Notes: a model not told the origin generated them from the letters alone. DNA of 64,000 bases from Pseudoruminococcus massiliensis (GCF_900291955.1 NZ_OLMR01000004.1:5553-69552), one strand, 5' to 3'; numbered from the stretch's first letter, positions 1 through 9,478 are shown. Program-made: numbers and translations.

Positions 1-849
1 GGAACAAAATGGATAAAAGATGATATTACAGCTATATTAAAAGTAGTTCGTGGCACTGATGCAAACGATAATCTTGGAACAGTATATGAAAGTTCAGAGT
101 TATATGGATATGGTGGTAATGACACTATCGATGGTTCAAGTGGCAATGATATATTAGATGGTGGAGCAGGAAACGATTATCTCCGTGGTGGAAGTGGAGA
201 TGATACATATATCTTTGGCAAGGGTTATGGTATAGATACAATCTATGATAACAGTGGATTGAATGTAATCAAGTTCACAGATAATGTAAATCCCAAAGAC
301 CTATCTTTGAAAAAGAATAGCTATAACCTTGAAATAAGTATAAATGGAACAGAAGATAAATTGATTATTCAGGATTACTTCTATAGAGATGATTATTCTA
401 ATTTCAAATATATTTTTGCTGATGGAACAGTTGCAAAAATTAATAAATCTAATTTTTCGTTTGATAGTTTGGAAATAGATAATAACTATACATTTTCTTC
501 TGGAGATGGTATTGTTAATATTTCTGATTCTGCTGGAAATGATACCTTGCAGATAAATACTGATATCTTGAATCTTGTATTTTCAAGAAATGAGGATAAT
601 CTTGATATAATTATGAATGAAACTAATGATGTATTTACAATAAATGATTGGTTTAAGGGCGAAAATAATCAAATAGAAAATATCATTAGTAATGATGGAT
701 ATGCACTTAGAAATAACCAAGTTCAACTCCTTATTGAAAATATGTCAGTTTATACATCAGAAAATAATATTTCTTGGAGTGAATCTATAGAGAAAGATTC
801 TATAGGAACAAGAAATGTATTAGAACAGATATGGGTTAAAGCAAATTAA
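1..849 (+). CDS. RTX (haemolysin-type Ca-binding repeat) protein, C-terminal part
   Basis: The frame is open from base 1 to the TAA at 847-849, so this is the last 282 residues of a longer protein whose start lies outside the window. Residues about 36-80 carry glycine/aspartate nonapeptides of the RTX type (for example GGNDTIDG, GNDILDGGAGNDYLRGG), which fold as a Ca2+-binding beta-roll in this family. They are followed by an Asn/Asp-rich, beta-rich tail resembling the region after RTX repeats that carries the C-terminal secretion signal. The next two genes encode a HlyB-type ATPase and a HlyD-type adaptor, so this is very likely their cargo. Whether it is a toxin, enzyme or adhesin cannot be told from this fragment. 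The first ATG in the open frame is at 259 but lies within the protein and is not a real start. Confidence 0.85.
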   Translation, partial: GTKWIKDDITAILKVVRGTDANDNLGTVYESSELYGYGGNDTIDGSSGNDILDGGAGNDYLRGGSGDDTYIFGKGYGIDTIYDNSGLNVIKFTDNVNPKDLSLKKNSYNLEISINGTEDKLIIQDYFYRDDYSNFKYIFADGTVAKINKSNFSFDSLEIDNNYTFSSGDGIVNISDSAGNDTLQINTDILNLVFSRNEDNLDIIMNETNDVFTINDWFKGENNQIENIISNDGYALRNNQVQLLIENMSVYTSENNISWSESIEKDSIGTRNVLEQIWVKAN

Positions 850-863
850 TAATATTTGAGATT

Positions 864-915
864 AGACCAAATATAAGGTGTATTTTAGCTCTTTATATTT
901 GGTCTTTATTTTATA
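864..915 (+). terminator. Stem-loop terminator or attenuator after the RTX gene
   Basis: A 13-bp perfect stem (864-876 with 893-905) is followed by a T-rich tail. It sits between the RTX gene and the secretion ATPase, so it could reduce read-through and make the cargo more abundant than its exporter. Confidence 0.6.
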
Positions 916-938
916 GTAGAGAGGAAAATTATTATATA

Positions 939-3056
939 ATGAATGATAAATTAGATAGTGGATTAGGTTGTTTAATAATATTGATGAGATTTTTGAATTT
1001 AAAGATATCTCAACAAGAGATAGAGCACATAATGCTTAATCAAAAATCTCAATTAAGTGACCTTGATATTATAAGCATAGCGAAGTCATTTAAATTAAAA
1101 GCAAAACTTCGCAAAATGAGCATAGAAGATTTAGCAAAATTAAAAGTACCTGTAATGGTTAAGGATAAAAATGATAATTATTTTATTGTTGCAAAAATTT
1201 TAAATGATAAAGTTATGATTTTATATCCTGATAAACAAAATCCTGAAATGATGGATTTGAATATATTCAAAGAATTTTGGAGTGGAACAACCATATTACT
1301 GAAAAAAAGAGAATTTATAGATTCTGAAACAAAATTTGGCTTTAAATGGTTTATTCCAACAATCCTTAAGTTTAAAAAGCAATTTATTCAAGTGTTTATT
1401 GCAGTTTTTACAATACAAATTTTAGGAATTCTTACTCCGATAATGACACAAGTTGTTATTGATAAAGTCTTAGTCAATAATAGTATGTCTACATTGTGGT
1501 CTATTGCTATTGGAATTATAATAGTTTATATTTATGAATTGGTACTTGGAATAGCAAAAAATTATGTTTTTACTCATACAACAAATAGAATTGATGTAAT
1601 TCTAAATTATAAGTTATTTAAACATTTGTTTGCACTTCCTTTAAAATACTTTGAATCCAGGCGTGTGGGTGAAACAGTGGCAAGAGTTAGAGAATTAGAT
1701 AATATTAGAAATTTTTTAACAGGTACACCATTATCTTCAATAATAGATTTTCTTTTTATTATTGTATATATAGTTATCCTTTTTATATATAATGTATCTC
1801 TTGCACTTATTGTAGTAGCTTCGATTCCTGTTTTTGCAATTCTTTCTGCAATTATTACACCAATATTTAAAAAAAGATTAGATGAAAAATTTAATGCAGG
1901 TGCTGAATCTCAATCATTCTTAGTTGAATCTATTAATGGTGTTCAAACCGTTAAATCTTTTGCATTAGAAGAAAATTTTGAAAAAAAGTGGGGAGATATA
2001 CAATCAGAATATGTTAAGGCAGGATATAAAACATCCATGGTTTCTGCTAATTCTAATAGTATAGCCCAATTTATACAAAAAATGTTTGAGTTACTTATTC
2101 TTGTTTTCGGGGCTGTAGCTGTGATGAATGGAGCATTAACTGTTGGTGCATTGGTAGCATTTAGAATGCTTTCGGGAAGAGTAACCGGACCTGTTCTAAG
2201 ATTGGTTCAGCTTTGGCAGGAATATCAGCAAGCCTCAATGTCTGTAAAGCGTATAGGTGATATATTTAATTCTCCTACAGAACCGATTTCTAATAATAAT
2301 CTTTCTAATCTTCCATCAATTAAAGGAAAAATATCATTTGATAAAGTAAGATTCAGATATAAAATGGATAATCCAGAAGTTATAAAGGGAGTTACATTTA
2401 ATATAGTTGAGGGAAGTATAATAGGTATAGTTGGTCGAAGTGGGTCAGGAAAAAGTACAATTTCTAAGTTAATACAAAGATTATATATTCCAGAAAGTGG
2501 AAAAATCAGTATAGATAATATTGATATTTCATTGGTAAATCCATTGTGGTTGAGAACACAGATAGGTGTAGTATTGCAGGAAAATTATATGTTTTCTGGA
2601 ACTGTAAGTGAAAATATTGCTATACATATGCCGTCAGCTTCAGCGGAACAAATTATACAAGCAGCTATAACAGCGGGTGCACATGAATTTATTACAGAAC
2701 TTCCTAATGGATATGATACTGTAATTGGAGAAAAAGGCATAGGATTATCAGGTGGTCAAAAACAAAGGATTGCTATTGCCAGAGCTATTATAGCTAATCC
2801 TCGTATTTTGATTTTTGACGAGGCAACTTCTGCACTTGATTATGAATCCGAAAGTATTATCCAAAAAAATTTAAAAGATATTTGTAAAGGAAGAACAGTT
2901 TTAATTATTGCACATAGGCTTTCAACCTTGAAAATTGCTCAAAAAATTATGGTTATAGATAAAGGCGAATTGGTTGAGTATGATACACATGAAAATTTAC
3001 TTGCAAAAGATGGTTTATATTCATATTTATATCATAAACAACAGATGGGAGAATAG
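939..3056 (+). CDS. Type I secretion ABC transporter with inactive C39-like domain (HlyB family)
   Basis: A 705-residue inner-membrane exporter, the same length class as HlyB. Residues 1-125 form a C39 peptidase-like domain in which the catalytic Cys position reads D-S-G-L-G-C (Ser instead of Cys) and the His position reads NYFIVA (Tyr instead of His). It should therefore bind cargo without cutting a leader, as in HlyB. Residues about 150-440 are the membrane domain. The nucleotide-binding domain shows Walker A GRSGSGKST (about 498), signature LSGGQKQR (about 603), Walker B ILIFDEATSALD and the H-loop AHRLST. It lies between an RTX cargo gene and a HlyD homologue, 3 bases before the latter. 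Composition is AT-rich, like its two partners. Confidence 0.9.
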   Translation: MNDKLDSGLGCLIILMRFLNLKISQQEIEHIMLNQKSQLSDLDIISIAKSFKLKAKLRKMSIEDLAKLKVPVMVKDKNDNYFIVAKILNDKVMILYPDKQNPEMMDLNIFKEFWSGTTILLKKREFIDSETKFGFKWFIPTILKFKKQFIQVFIAVFTIQILGILTPIMTQVVIDKVLVNNSMSTLWSIAIGIIIVYIYELVLGIAKNYVFTHTTNRIDVILNYKLFKHLFALPLKYFESRRVGETVARVRELDNIRNFLTGTPLSSIIDFLFIIVYIVILFIYNVSLALIVVASIPVFAILSAIITPIFKKRLDEKFNAGAESQSFLVESINGVQTVKSFALEENFEKKWGDIQSEYVKAGYKTSMVSANSNSIAQFIQKMFELLILVFGAVAVMNGALTVGALVAFRMLSGRVTGPVLRLVQLWQEYQQASMSVKRIGDIFNSPTEPISNNNLSNLPSIKGKISFDKVRFRYKMDNPEVIKGVTFNIVEGSIIGIVGRSGSGKSTISKLIQRLYIPESGKISIDNIDISLVNPLWLRTQIGVVLQENYMFSGTVSENIAIHMPSASAEQIIQAAITAGAHEFITELPNGYDTVIGEKGIGLSGGQKQRIAIARAIIANPRILIFDEATSALDYESESIIQKNLKDICKGRTVLIIAHRLSTLKIAQKIMVIDKGELVEYDTHENLLAKDGLYSYLYHKQQMGE

Positions 3057-3059
3057 TAA

Positions 3060-4292
3060 ATGAAAGATAAAATCTCGGATTATATTTTAAAATATAGCCA
3101 ACATAAAAACAGTGAGTTAAAATATGATTTTATGCCTAATATTCTTGAAATAATTGAACGACCCGCACATAAAGCCGGTAAGATTATTATATACTCAATC
3201 TTTTCATTGCTTATTGTTACAATTATTTGGTCTTGCATAGCGAAAACAGATGTTGTTGTTACTGCAAAAGGTCAGGTGATTCCAGAAGGAAACATAGTAA
3301 TAGTTAAATCTTATCTTTCTGGAAATATTAAAAAGATATATGTAAAAAATGGTCAAAGTGTGAAAAAGGGAGATATTTTGATTGAGCTTGATACTGAATC
3401 TGAAACAGATATTACTTTTATAAAAGAGCAAATAAGTGTCATTGAAGCTGAAATAGATGTTTATTCAAAACTAATTGATAAAATAGATATATCCAATATT
3501 TCTTTAAAAAATTATAATGAAAATTGTAAAAGTAATCTCGAAATTATTATAGAAAAAGAAAATAGTTATTCTTTATCTAAAAAATCACTTGAATTGTCAA
3601 AAGAATCCGCTAAATTGGAATATGATAACGCAGTGGCAACAAAGGAAAGTTATAAAAATAGTTCAGAACTTCTTAAAGCCCAAGAACAGATAGTACAACA
3701 GAAAAAACTTCAATTAGAAAATGCTGAATTAAAAATCCAGAATCTGGATATAGAGCATAAACAAGAAATAAATAATATTTATTCTGAAAAAAAGAGTGAA
3801 TTATCAAATTTAAATACAAAGCTTAAACAATATCAGAAATCAGAAAAATATACCCATATTACCGCACCAGCCGATGGTTATATAAGTAATTTAGCTGTAA
3901 ATTCTATAGGGGATATAGTTAATTCATATCAAGAATTGATGTCGATTGTTCCAAATGATGTACCATTACAAATGGAATGTTATATACAAAATAAAGATAT
4001 AGCAGATATAAATATTGGTGATACAGTTCAAATAAAACTTGATGCATATTCATATTCTGATTATGGAACTGTATCTGGAAAGATTATATATATAAGTCCA
4101 AATTCAGATGTTGTAGATAACATAGGTAATGTATATCGTGTTATAACTGACATAGAAAATGATAATAAGAATATAAAAATTATTTCTGGATTATCTGGTA
4201 ATTTAGAAATTAAAACTGGGCAGAGAAGTATTATTTCATATTTTTTAGAGCCTATTTTGAATGGATTTAATGGAAGTTTAAAGGAAAAATAA
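3060..4292 (+). CDS. Type I secretion membrane fusion/adaptor protein (HlyD family)
   Basis: A 410-residue protein with a short N-terminal cytoplasmic tail, one membrane helix at about 42-62, a lipoyl-like half (VKSYLSGNIKKIYVKNGQSVKKGD), a long Glu/Lys-rich coiled coil (about 130-260), the second half (THITAPADGYISNLAVNSIGD) and a beta-barrel C-terminus. This is the HlyD order. In Gram-negative bacteria HlyD bridges the ATPase to TolC. Here the likely host has no outer membrane, so it probably guides cargo across the thick wall or stabilises the exporter; that role is inferred. The ATG follows the upstream stop by 3 bases, with the ribosome site inside the end of that gene, so the pair is translationally coupled. 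Confidence 0.85.
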   Translation: MKDKISDYILKYSQHKNSELKYDFMPNILEIIERPAHKAGKIIIYSIFSLLIVTIIWSCIAKTDVVVTAKGQVIPEGNIVIVKSYLSGNIKKIYVKNGQSVKKGDILIELDTESETDITFIKEQISVIEAEIDVYSKLIDKIDISNISLKNYNENCKSNLEIIIEKENSYSLSKKSLELSKESAKLEYDNAVATKESYKNSSELLKAQEQIVQQKKLQLENAELKIQNLDIEHKQEINNIYSEKKSELSNLNTKLKQYQKSEKYTHITAPADGYISNLAVNSIGDIVNSYQELMSIVPNDVPLQMECYIQNKDIADINIGDTVQIKLDAYSYSDYGTVSGKIIYISPNSDVVDNIGNVYRVITDIENDNKNIKIISGLSGNLEIKTGQRSIISYFLEPILNGFNGSLKEK

Positions 4293-4424
4293 TATATCAA
4301 TAATTAAAAAACAATTAAGAACATATACCTCGCTCTTAATATCAAGCTAAGTAAAATATTAAACTTTTAAATGCCGAAAAAACATTTTCACCTAAAAACA
4401 TATAGCGGTATGTATAGAGATAAA

Positions 4425-4462
4425 GTCCGTAGCACTTTTGAGGTGTTACGGACAATTTTTTA
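4425..4462 (+). terminator. Rho-independent terminator of the type I secretion genes
   Basis: Stem GTCCGTAGCAC with GTGTTACGGAC (one G-U pair) at 4425-4453, followed by a run of T. It closes the RTX/HlyB/HlyD unit. Confidence 0.75.
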
Positions 4463-4505
4463 AGCAATAGTAGAAAAAATTCAGTATTTCAATTATTCTC
4501 AGAAA

Positions 4506-4537
4506 ATGAAAAGACCATTAATCGTGATGATTAATGG
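4506..4537 (-). terminator. Terminator of the tRNA-fMet gene
   Basis: A 9-bp perfect stem (4515-4523 with 4529-4537); on the minus strand it is followed by TCTTTTCAT. It lies 7 bases past the tRNA 3' end. Confidence 0.65.
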
Positions 4538-4544
4538 CTTTTGT

Positions 4545-4621
<77 letters not shown>

Positions 4622-4904
4622 ATATACTATTTTTGAGAGCTTTATTATTATAACTCATTAACAATGAAATGTCAATAGTTTTTAAAAGATTTTTTAGAAA
4701 ATATTAAATCTTGCTTTAGCGTACTTAATAACAGTATATGCGTAAAAACTAGAACTATTCTGAATAATTTTTAAAAAGTTGAACAGAATATAAGGGCAAA
4801 GACGCTTTTTTAGAATAATATATAAAAAAATTACTGCAAAATATAAAATTCTCGAAAAGTAGAAAATAAATTTAAGAAAATTTTGTTAAATTTTAAACAA
4901 ACAC

Positions 4905-4933
4905 TTGTATTTTTTCTCAAAATGCTATAAAAT
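4905..4933 (+). promoter_or_regulatory. Likely sigma-A promoter of gap
   Basis: TTGTAT, 17-base spacer, TAAAAT, 34 bases before the gap start. The -35 box is weak, the -10 box good. The AGGAGG at 4951-4956 gives a strong ribosome site. The rest of 4640-4900 is AT-rich and shows nothing else recognisable. Confidence 0.45.
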
Positions 4934-4966
4934 AAAAGCAGTAAAAACTTAGGAGGTATAATTACA

Positions 4967-6004
4967 ATGTCAGTTAAAGTTGCTATTAATGGTTTCGGCC
5001 GTATCGGTCGTCTTGCTTTCCGCCAGATGTTTGGTGCAGAGGGTTATGAAGTTGTTGCTATCAACGACCTCACAAAGCCTTCTATGCTTGCAGATCTTCT
5101 CAAGTATGATACAGCACAAGGTGGCTACTGCGGTAAGATTGGTCAAAATCTCCACACAGTAGAGGCTGATGACGAGGCTAACACAATCACAGTTGACGGC
5201 AAGACTCTTACAATCTATGCTAAGGCTAACGCTGCTGAGCTCCCATGGGGCGAAATCGGTGTAGATGTTGTTCTCGAGTGCACAGGCTTCTATTGCTCTA
5301 AGGCAAAGTCACAGGCTCATATCGATGCTGGTGCTAAGAAGGTTGTTATCTCTGCTCCTGCAGGCAGTGACCTTAAGACAATCGTTTATAGCGTAAACGA
5401 GAATACTCTTACAGCTGATGATACAATCATTTCTGCTGCTTCTTGCACAACAAACTGCCTCGCTCCTATGGCTAAGGCTCTTAATGACTATGCTCCAATT
5501 CAGAGCGGTATTATGTCAACAATCCACGCTTATACAGGCGACCAGATGATTCTTGACGGTCCACATAGAAAGGGCGACCTCAGAAGAGCAAGAGCAGGTG
5601 CTGCTAATATCGTTCCTAACTCAACAGGTGCTGCTAAGGCTATCGGTCTTGTTATCCCTGAGCTCAACGGCAAGCTCATCGGTTCTGCACAGCGTGTTCC
5701 TGTACCAACAGGTTCTACAACTATCCTTACAGCTGTTGTTAAGGGCGCTGATGTTACAGTTGATGGCATCAATGCTGCTATGAAGGCTGCTACTTCTGAG
5801 TCTTTCGGCTACAACACAGACCCAATCGTATCTTCTGATGTTATCGGTATGAGATATGGTTCACTCTTCGATGCTACACAAACAATGGTATCTAAGATTG
5901 CTGATGACCTCTATGAGGTACAGGTTGTTTCTTGGTATGATAACGAGAACAGCTACACAAGCCAGATGGTAAGAACAATTAAGTATTTCGCAGAGCTTGC
6001 TTAA
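4967..6004 (+). CDS. gap: Glyceraldehyde-3-phosphate dehydrogenase, NAD-dependent
   Basis: A 345-residue cytosolic glycolytic enzyme that oxidises glyceraldehyde-3-phosphate to 1,3-bisphosphoglycerate. It shows the Rossmann start [11 protein letters not shown], an Asp at residue 34 (AINDL) typical of NAD rather than NADP use, and the catalytic motif SCTTNCLAP with Cys160. HAYTGDQ and the substrate loops follow, ending [15 protein letters not shown]. Codon use is strongly biased (many GCT, CTC, GGC), unlike its AT-rich left neighbour, as expected for a very highly expressed gene. It is a single-gene unit between its own promoter and a terminator. Its product, 1,3-bisphosphoglycerate, is the substrate used by characterised FkbH proteins, one relative of which is at 48.7 kb. 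Confidence 0.97.
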   Translation: MSVKVAINGFGRIGRLAFRQMFGAEGYEVVAINDLTKPSMLADLLKYDTAQGGYCGKIGQNLHTVEADDEANTITVDGKTLTIYAKANAAELPWGEIGVDVVLECTGFYCSKAKSQAHIDAGAKKVVISAPAGSDLKTIVYSVNENTLTADDTIISAASCTTNCLAPMAKALNDYAPIQSGIMSTIHAYTGDQMILDGPHRKGDLRRARAGAANIVPNSTGAAKAIGLVIPELNGKLIGSAQRVPVPTGSTTILTAVVKGADVTVDGINAAMKAATSESFGYNTDPIVSSDVIGMRYGSLFDATQTMVSKIADDLYEVQVVSWYDNENSYTSQMVRTIKYFAELA

Positions 6005-6037
6005 TCTTAAAACTGTTTAAACTAAACTGATTTATAG

Positions 6038-6074
6038 GAAGCACTTCGTCACTATGGCGAGGTGCTTCTTTTTG
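6038..6074 (+). terminator. Terminator of gap
   Basis: A GAAGCAC-centred stem (6038-6050 with about 6058-6069, G-U pair inside) followed by CTTTTTG. Confidence 0.8.
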
Positions 6075-6080
6075 TTTATA

Positions 6081-6116
6081 AAAAAGGGAGTGGCTGAAAC
6101 CACTCCTTTATTTATT
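6081..6116. terminator. Second hairpin terminator after gap
   Basis: Perfect 7-bp stem GGAGTGG/CCACTCC with a 6-base loop, A-run on the left and T-rich tail on the right, so it could act from either side. Confidence 0.55.
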
Positions 6117-6190
6117 AATCTTTATTATCGAAAGGAATTTGTGCATTAGCAGAACGCACTTCATATTTTGAGATGTTTGGCATTAATAAC

Positions 6191-6229
6191 AAAAACGAGC
6201 AACCCACATTAATTGAGTTGCTCGTTTTT
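6191..6229 (-). terminator. Terminator of tRNA-Leu (works both ways)
   Basis: 13-bp stem AAAAACGAGCAAC/GTTGCTCGTTTTT directly beyond the CCA end of the tRNA gene; T-run on both strands. Confidence 0.75.
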
Positions 6230-6317
6230 TGGTGCGGGTAACCGGACTTGAACCGGTACGGAGTATTAGTCCGAGGGATTTTAAGTCCCTTGCGTCTGCC
6301 AATTTCGCCATACCCGC
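6230..6317 (-). tRNA. tRNA-Leu (TAA)
   Basis: 88 bases on the minus strand with an encoded CCA. The 5' half reads GCGGGTATGGCGAAATTGG, the anticodon loop contains TTAA with anticodon TAA, there is a long variable arm (class II) and the T-arm is GGTTCAAGTCC. Acceptor stem GCGGGTA pairs with TACCCGC. Confidence 0.95.
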
Positions 6318-6414
6318 AAAAATATATGTAAGATTTAACTTTTAAATTATAACATAACTTTTTTCAATTTTCAAGCGTTGTAAGAAAAAAATTATTATTG
6401 TTATAAAATTTATT

Positions 6415-7020
6415 CGGTGGCGAGCCGCCACTGCCAAGACGCGGAATCGCTCGGCAAGCCTCGCTCGCAGTTGATTAGAGAAATATATTGCCACGGTCGA
6501 AGAAATTGCCAATGGGCGGACTTTATTCGCCCCTACGATAAAGCTTCTCTAAGATGCTCAAAGTTTAGGTCGAGCCTTTTTAAAGGCTCGTAGGTCAAGG
6601 GCAACGCCCTTGTCGCTCTCCGCAGAGAGCGAAATACCTTTGGGCGAAGCCCAACATTCTTTACTTCTAAAAGCGGTGGACTTTGTCCACCGCTTAATTT
6701 TCTTTTGTTAGCAACATTAGTACCTAAGGGCGGACTTTGTCCGCCCTTTTAAGGTAAGAGATGTTAAGGGCTTCGCCCTTAAAACCCACCAAAGGCTCTG
6801 CCTTTGGAAACTGTGAGCCTTTGAAAAGGCTCAAGCGAAACTTTTAACTATCTAAAATAAGTACATTAGCTGAGCGTAGGGGCGAACTGTGTTCGCCCGT
6901 TCGGTAGTTCATTGGAAATTTCTTCGACCGCAGCAATAATCTTCATTTATCAACACCGAGCGAGACTTGTCGAGCGATTCTGCGTCTTGAGAGCGGCGGC
7001 TCGCCGCCTTAGGTGAGCTT
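6415..7020. repeat. Composite hairpin repeat R1 (full inverted-pair copy)
   Basis: About 600 bp without a credible gene. It opens with a module around GGTGGCGAGCCGCC followed by GACGCGGAATCGCTCGG, and closes with the inverted form of the same module ending GGCGGCTCGCCGCC. Between them is a string of perfect short palindromes: AGCCTTTTTAAAGGCT, AAGGGCAACGCCCTT, GCTCTCCGCAGAGAGC, TTGGGCGAAGCCCAA, AGCGGTGGACTTTGTCCACC, GGGCGGACTTTGTCCGCCC, TAAGGGCTTCGCCCTTA, CCAAAGGCTCTGCCTTTGG and GGGCGAACTGTGTTCGCCC. The centre (about 6705-6723, TTTTGTTAGCAACATTAG) divides two half-units in opposite orientation. Shorter copies recur across the window. Confidence 0.9.
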
Positions 7021-7025
7021 GTCAA

Positions 7026-7060
7026 CAAAAAAACGGCGACTGCTATTGCAATCACCGTTT
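7026..7060 (-). terminator. Terminator of the amino acid ABC transporter operon
   Basis: 13-base arms 7031-7043 and 7048-7060 with G-U pairs; read on the minus strand it ends in a run of seven T. Confidence 0.75.
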
Positions 7061-7082
7061 ATGATAGGTTGAATATTTAGAT

Positions 7083-7838
7083 TTATAGAACCTTAGATAA
7101 GAAATCTTTAAGTCTTTGGTTCTGCGGATTTCCGAATAGTTCCTTAGGATTGTTTTCTTCTTGAATTATTCCATCATTGATGAACATAACTCTATTTGCA
7201 ACCTCTCTTGCAAAACCCATTTCGTGAGTAACTATAACCATTGTCATACCTGATTCTGCAAGGTCTTTCATAAGAGCAAGAACTTCTCCGACCATTTCAG
7301 GGTCGAGTGCTGATGTAGGCTCATCAAAGAGCATTACATCAGGATTCATTGCTAAAGCTCTTATAATAGCGATTCTCTGTTTCTGACCGCCAGAAAGCTG
7401 TGGTGAATATAAATCTGCCTTTTCAGAAAGACCGATTCTTGCGAGAAGCTCATCAGCTTTTGCTGAAGCCTCGTCCTTTGTCATCTTGCCAAGCTTGACA
7501 GGTGCAAGCATAATATTTTGCTTGATTGTCATATTAGGGAAAAGGTTGAACTGCTGGAATACCATACCAATTTTTTCACGCATTTTATTTATATCTACGG
7601 ACTTATCGGTTATATCTGTGCCCTCAAATTTTATGACACCGCTTGTAGGTGTTTCAAGTAGATTAAGAGAGCGGAGAAAAGTAGATTTTCCACAGCCGGA
7701 GGGTCCTATAATAGCGATAACATCGCCCCTTGAGATAGTGGTGTTTATGCCTTTGAGAACATCGTGTTCACCGAAGCTTTTGCAAAGGTCCTTTACTTCT
7801 ATAAGAACTTGATTTGTGCTTTTATCTTGCATTGTCAT
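7083..7838 (-). CDS. Polar amino acid ABC transporter ATP-binding protein (GlnQ family)
   Basis: A 251-residue cytoplasmic ATPase that powers import by the permease encoded just upstream. Motifs: Walker [11 protein letters not shown]-loop region [12 protein letters not shown], signature LSGGQKQR, Walker [22 protein letters not shown] and the switch His in VTHEMGFA. This pattern is typical of the GlnQ/HisP branch, not of lipid or metal exporters. Its ATG overlaps the end of the permease gene by 17 bases and follows an AAAGGAAG ribosome site, so the two are co-translated. The actual amino acid transported is not visible. Confidence 0.93.
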   Translation of the reverse strand: MTMQDKSTNQVLIEVKDLCKSFGEHDVLKGINTTISRGDVIAIIGPSGCGKSTFLRSLNLLETPTSGVIKFEGTDITDKSVDINKMREKIGMVFQQFNLFPNMTIKQNIMLAPVKLGKMTKDEASAKADELLARIGLSEKADLYSPQLSGGQKQRIAIIRALAMNPDVMLFDEPTSALDPEMVGEVLALMKDLAESGMTMVIVTHEMGFAREVANRVMFINDGIIQEENNPKELFGNPQNQRLKDFLSKVL

Positions 7839-9375
7839 TTTTAAGCTTCCTTTCGAGTTTATTTACACCTACGGTTAAGATCATTACTATTACGAGGTAG
7901 ATAAGTGCAACAGCGATAAGTGGTATGAATGCCTCGAAGGTCTGACTTCTGATAATATCGCCAGCCTTTGTGAGGTCTGTAAGTCCGATATAACCACTGA
8001 TAGCTGTTTCCTTGAGAAGGCTGATACACTCATTGCAGAGTGCAGGAAGAATATTTTTGAAAGCCTGTGGAAGAATAATTGAAAGCATAGTCTGCTTATA
8101 TGTAAGACCAAGACTGCGACCTGCCTCAAATTGTCCCTTATCTACTGAGTTTATGCCTGAACGGATAACCTCGGCAACATAAGCGGCTGAATTAAGACCG
8201 AAAGCGACAACAGCAACGAGAATCTTATCAATATTGACCGACGCAAAGATTACATAATAGATTATAAGGAGCTGAATCATTGCAGGAGTACCTCTTATAA
8301 TGGTGAGGTATAGCTTACAGATGAAATTCAAAATTTTAAGCTTGTGGTTTTGGTCATGTATGGTTCTTACGATTGCGATAAGTGCACCAAGCACAATACC
8401 GATTATAATTGCAAAGAGTGTAATAAGAAGTGTGTTGCCAAGACCTGTGACGATATAGCTCCAACGGCTGCTATCGACAAAATTCTGTTGAAGTTTCTCG
8501 AAGAATGATATGCCGGCTGCACCTGATTCTGTATTTCTTACAACAATAACCTGTCTTGTTTCAGCATAGAAATTTGAGAAATCGACATTCTTTTTTCTAT
8601 CCTCAGTAACAGACATACCAGCGGCACCAACATCTGCCTTACCAGATTGCACGGAGGTTATAATGGAATCAAATTCTATATCCTCAATTTTTAGTTCCAT
8701 TCCAAGCTTATCGCATATAGCTCTCATCATATCCATATCAATACCGACGATTTTTCCGTCCTCATAGTATTCATATGGCTTGAACTGAGCATTTGTTGCA
8801 ACAACTAAAGTACCGTTTTTGCGGTCAACATTTTTTTCATTATAAGGCTTAGTACCGATTTCTTTTGCAGAGCCAATATAATTTGTAACTATATCTGATA
8901 AAGTTCCGTCTGCCTGTAATTCATCTATGGCGTTATTGAGCTTATCGAGAAGCTCCTTGTTGCCTTTTTTTATGCAAAGAGCATATTGTTCCTTTGCAAA
9001 TTCCTCATCGAGAATCTTAATATCAGAATTTTTCTCTGTAAAGGATTTTGCTGTCTGTTCATCAATTACAACACAATCGATTTTTTGCTGTTTAAGTGAT
9101 TGAATAGCATCAGCGGCTTTATTATAGCGTTCAATCGTAGTGCCTTTTTCGTCACCCTCATATTCGGTGACATAGTCATCACCAGTTGTACCAAGCTGAA
9201 CACCAACTTTTTTTCCTGGAATGTCCTTAGCACTTGTAATAGTGTTATCGTTTTGACTTGTGGTATCTGCCGCATTTGCTGTGCTGAGCATAAAACAGCT
9301 CAAAAGTGCTGTGACGGCAAGTAAAATGCAGATAAACCGCCAAGCCGTCTGATTTTTGTTTCTACTTTTTAACAT
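7822..9375 (-). CDS. Amino acid ABC transporter: permuted substrate-binding domain fused to permease
   Basis: 517 residues. The start chosen is the ATG at 9375 (MLKSRNK), which follows AAGGAGGA; a TTG 18 bases upstream overlaps that site. Residues 1-35 are a signal/anchor ending ANAAD. Residues about 45-168 match the second half of a family 3 binding protein ([19 protein letters not shown], then ALQ-like repeats and [16 protein letters not shown]). Residues about 189-281 match the first half ([20 protein letters not shown] through [20 protein letters not shown] to [11 protein letters not shown]). The halves together make one domain in swapped order. Residues about 305-510 are the permease, with the EAA loop [20 protein letters not shown]. 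It partners with the downstream ATPase. Confidence 0.9.
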   Translation of the reverse strand: MLKSRNKNQTAWRFICILLAVTALLSCFMLSTANAADTTSQNDNTITSAKDIPGKKVGVQLGTTGDDYVTEYEGDEKGTTIERYNKAADAIQSLKQQKIDCVVIDEQTAKSFTEKNSDIKILDEEFAKEQYALCIKKGNKELLDKLNNAIDELQADGTLSDIVTNYIGSAKEIGTKPYNEKNVDRKNGTLVVATNAQFKPYEYYEDGKIVGIDMDMMRAICDKLGMELKIEDIEFDSIITSVQSGKADVGAAGMSVTEDRKKNVDFSNFYAETRQVIVVRNTESGAAGISFFEKLQQNFVDSSRWSYIVTGLGNTLLITLFAIIIGIVLGALIAIVRTIHDQNHKLKILNFICKLYLTIIRGTPAMIQLLIIYYVIFASVNIDKILVAVVAFGLNSAAYVAEVIRSGINSVDKGQFEAGRSLGLTYKQTMLSIILPQAFKNILPALCNECISLLKETAISGYIGLTDLTKAGDIIRSQTFEAFIPLIAVALIYLVIVMILTVGVNKLERKLKNDNAR

Positions 9376-9404
9376 AATAACTTCCTCCTTCAATATATAA
9401 AAAA

Positions 9405-9433
9405 ACTATATCACATATTTTTGCTTTTTACAA
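9405..9433 (-). promoter_or_regulatory. Promoter of the amino acid ABC transporter operon
   Basis: On the minus strand TTGTAA, 17-base spacer, TATAGT, 30 bases before the ATG. Confidence 0.55.
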
Positions 9434-9478
9434 TGAATAAGCCGAAAATTAAGCAAAATAACTTCCTTAAGACAGTAA

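Noticed and set aside
7822-9375. Reading the transporter as two separate binding domains, as in GlnP of lactic bacteria
   Set aside because: The two segments are non-overlapping halves (second half first), together the length of one domain, so a single permuted domain fits better.
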